DNA of 23,176 bases from an uncultured Lachnospiraceae bacterium (GTDB lineage Bacteria > Bacillota > Clostridia > Lachnospirales > Lachnospiraceae): positions 1-23,176 of the forward strand of contig CAJTOL010000043.1 of the NCBI GenBank assembly GCA_910577645.1. The letters are read 5' to 3'. Shown piece after piece: positions 22,889 to 23,176 of the stretch. Each line of letters begins with the position of its first letter. The stretch's first letter is position 1. The notes under the pieces are model-generated. The model was not told the DNA's origin. It worked only from the letters and a program-made list of their open reading frames with translations, and made no database searches. Made by a program: the position numbers and the translations under genes.

Positions 22889-22893
22889 CTGAA

Positions 22894-23176
22894 ATGAATT
22901 ATAACACACAGAACGCAAAAATTGCATCTATTACTGAAAAAACTTTGATAGTTGGTATTGATGTCGGAAGCGAAACTCATTACGCCAGGGCTTTTGACTG
23001 GAGGAATTATGAGTATAGCAAAAAGCCGCTGGAGTTCAGTAACACAGAAGCCGGATTCCTGACATTGAAAGCATGGATGGACGATATCGCAGAAAGGCAT
23101 GGAAAAACTGATGTGACTCCTGGAATGGAACCGACCGGTCATTACTGGTTTGCGTTAGGGAAATTCCTGCAGGACA
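22894..23176 (+). CDS. IS110-family transposase (DEDD recombinase), 5' part only
   Basis: Open from ATG 22894 (AGAGG eight bases upstream) to the window end, 94 complete codons. The RuvC-like DEDD catalytic fold is visible: IVGIDVGSETHYARAF with the first catalytic Asp23, and GMEPTGHYWFALGKFLQ with catalytic Glu79. Both are hallmarks of IS110/IS1111 recombinases, which normally are around 400 residues with a serine-containing C-terminal domain, not visible here. These enzymes insert DNA guided by a bridge RNA encoded in the element. The ribosome site lies in the 3' arm of the preceding stem (22882-22888), so translation may be held back when the leader folds. Confidence 0.9.
   Translation, partial: MNYNTQNAKIASITEKTLIVGIDVGSETHYARAFDWRNYEYSKKPLEFSNTEAGFLTLKAWMDDIAERHGKTDVTPGMEPTGHYWFALGKFLQD

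Overview
The window looks like a chromosomal segment of a Gram-positive gut Clostridia, most likely Lachnospiraceae. Three things point that way: strong AGGAGG-type ribosome binding sites, the gene families present (a YesM/YesN-type two-component pair beside a carbohydrate ABC transporter, a split ThrE exporter, a MoxR/VWA pair), and small secreted proteins of a kind common in that family. The assignment is inference from gene content only.

Positions 1-2350 are an accessory graveyard. They hold a Tn916-like regulatory pair (a sigma-like gene interrupted by an in-frame TGA, then an ORF8-type helix-turn-helix protein), a decayed AT-rich minus-strand gene with a nonsense codon and a frameshift, and a small phage-type protein. 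They also hold what I consider the most interesting item: a compact locus (about 1967-2246) encoding a 39-residue hydrophobic peptide. It has a convergent antisense promoter, a shared hairpin and a duplicated sequence that makes the antisense RNA complementary to the peptide's translation start. This is the layout of a par/Fst-type type I toxin-antitoxin system.

Positions 2350-4460 carry two minus-strand secreted proteins of unknown function, divergent from an XRE-family regulator, with the two promoters overlapping and tandem hairpin terminators after the regulator. Positions 4522-13616 are a carbohydrate-uptake locus: solute-binding lipoprotein, two permeases, sensor kinase, AraC-type response regulator and a heparinase II/III-like polysaccharide lyase with an N-terminal zinc-ribbon-like cysteine cluster. 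No transporter ATPase is encoded, so a shared ATPase elsewhere is likely. Between binding protein and permeases lies a cloverleaf-like palindromic element that reappears in shorter form at 22251-22299.

Positions 13640-17759 are a three-gene module: a leucine-rich-repeat/helical protein, a VWA protein with a degenerate metallopeptidase motif, and a MoxR AAA+ ATPase. A small DUF378 membrane protein follows. Positions 18222-22299 look like one transcription unit: HAD phosphatase, two-part ThrE exporter, dihydroorotase (pyrC) and a YjjG-type nucleotidase, closed by a strong terminator. The window ends in the 5' part of an IS110-family transposase whose leader folds into two long stem-loops and may be the element's bridge RNA.
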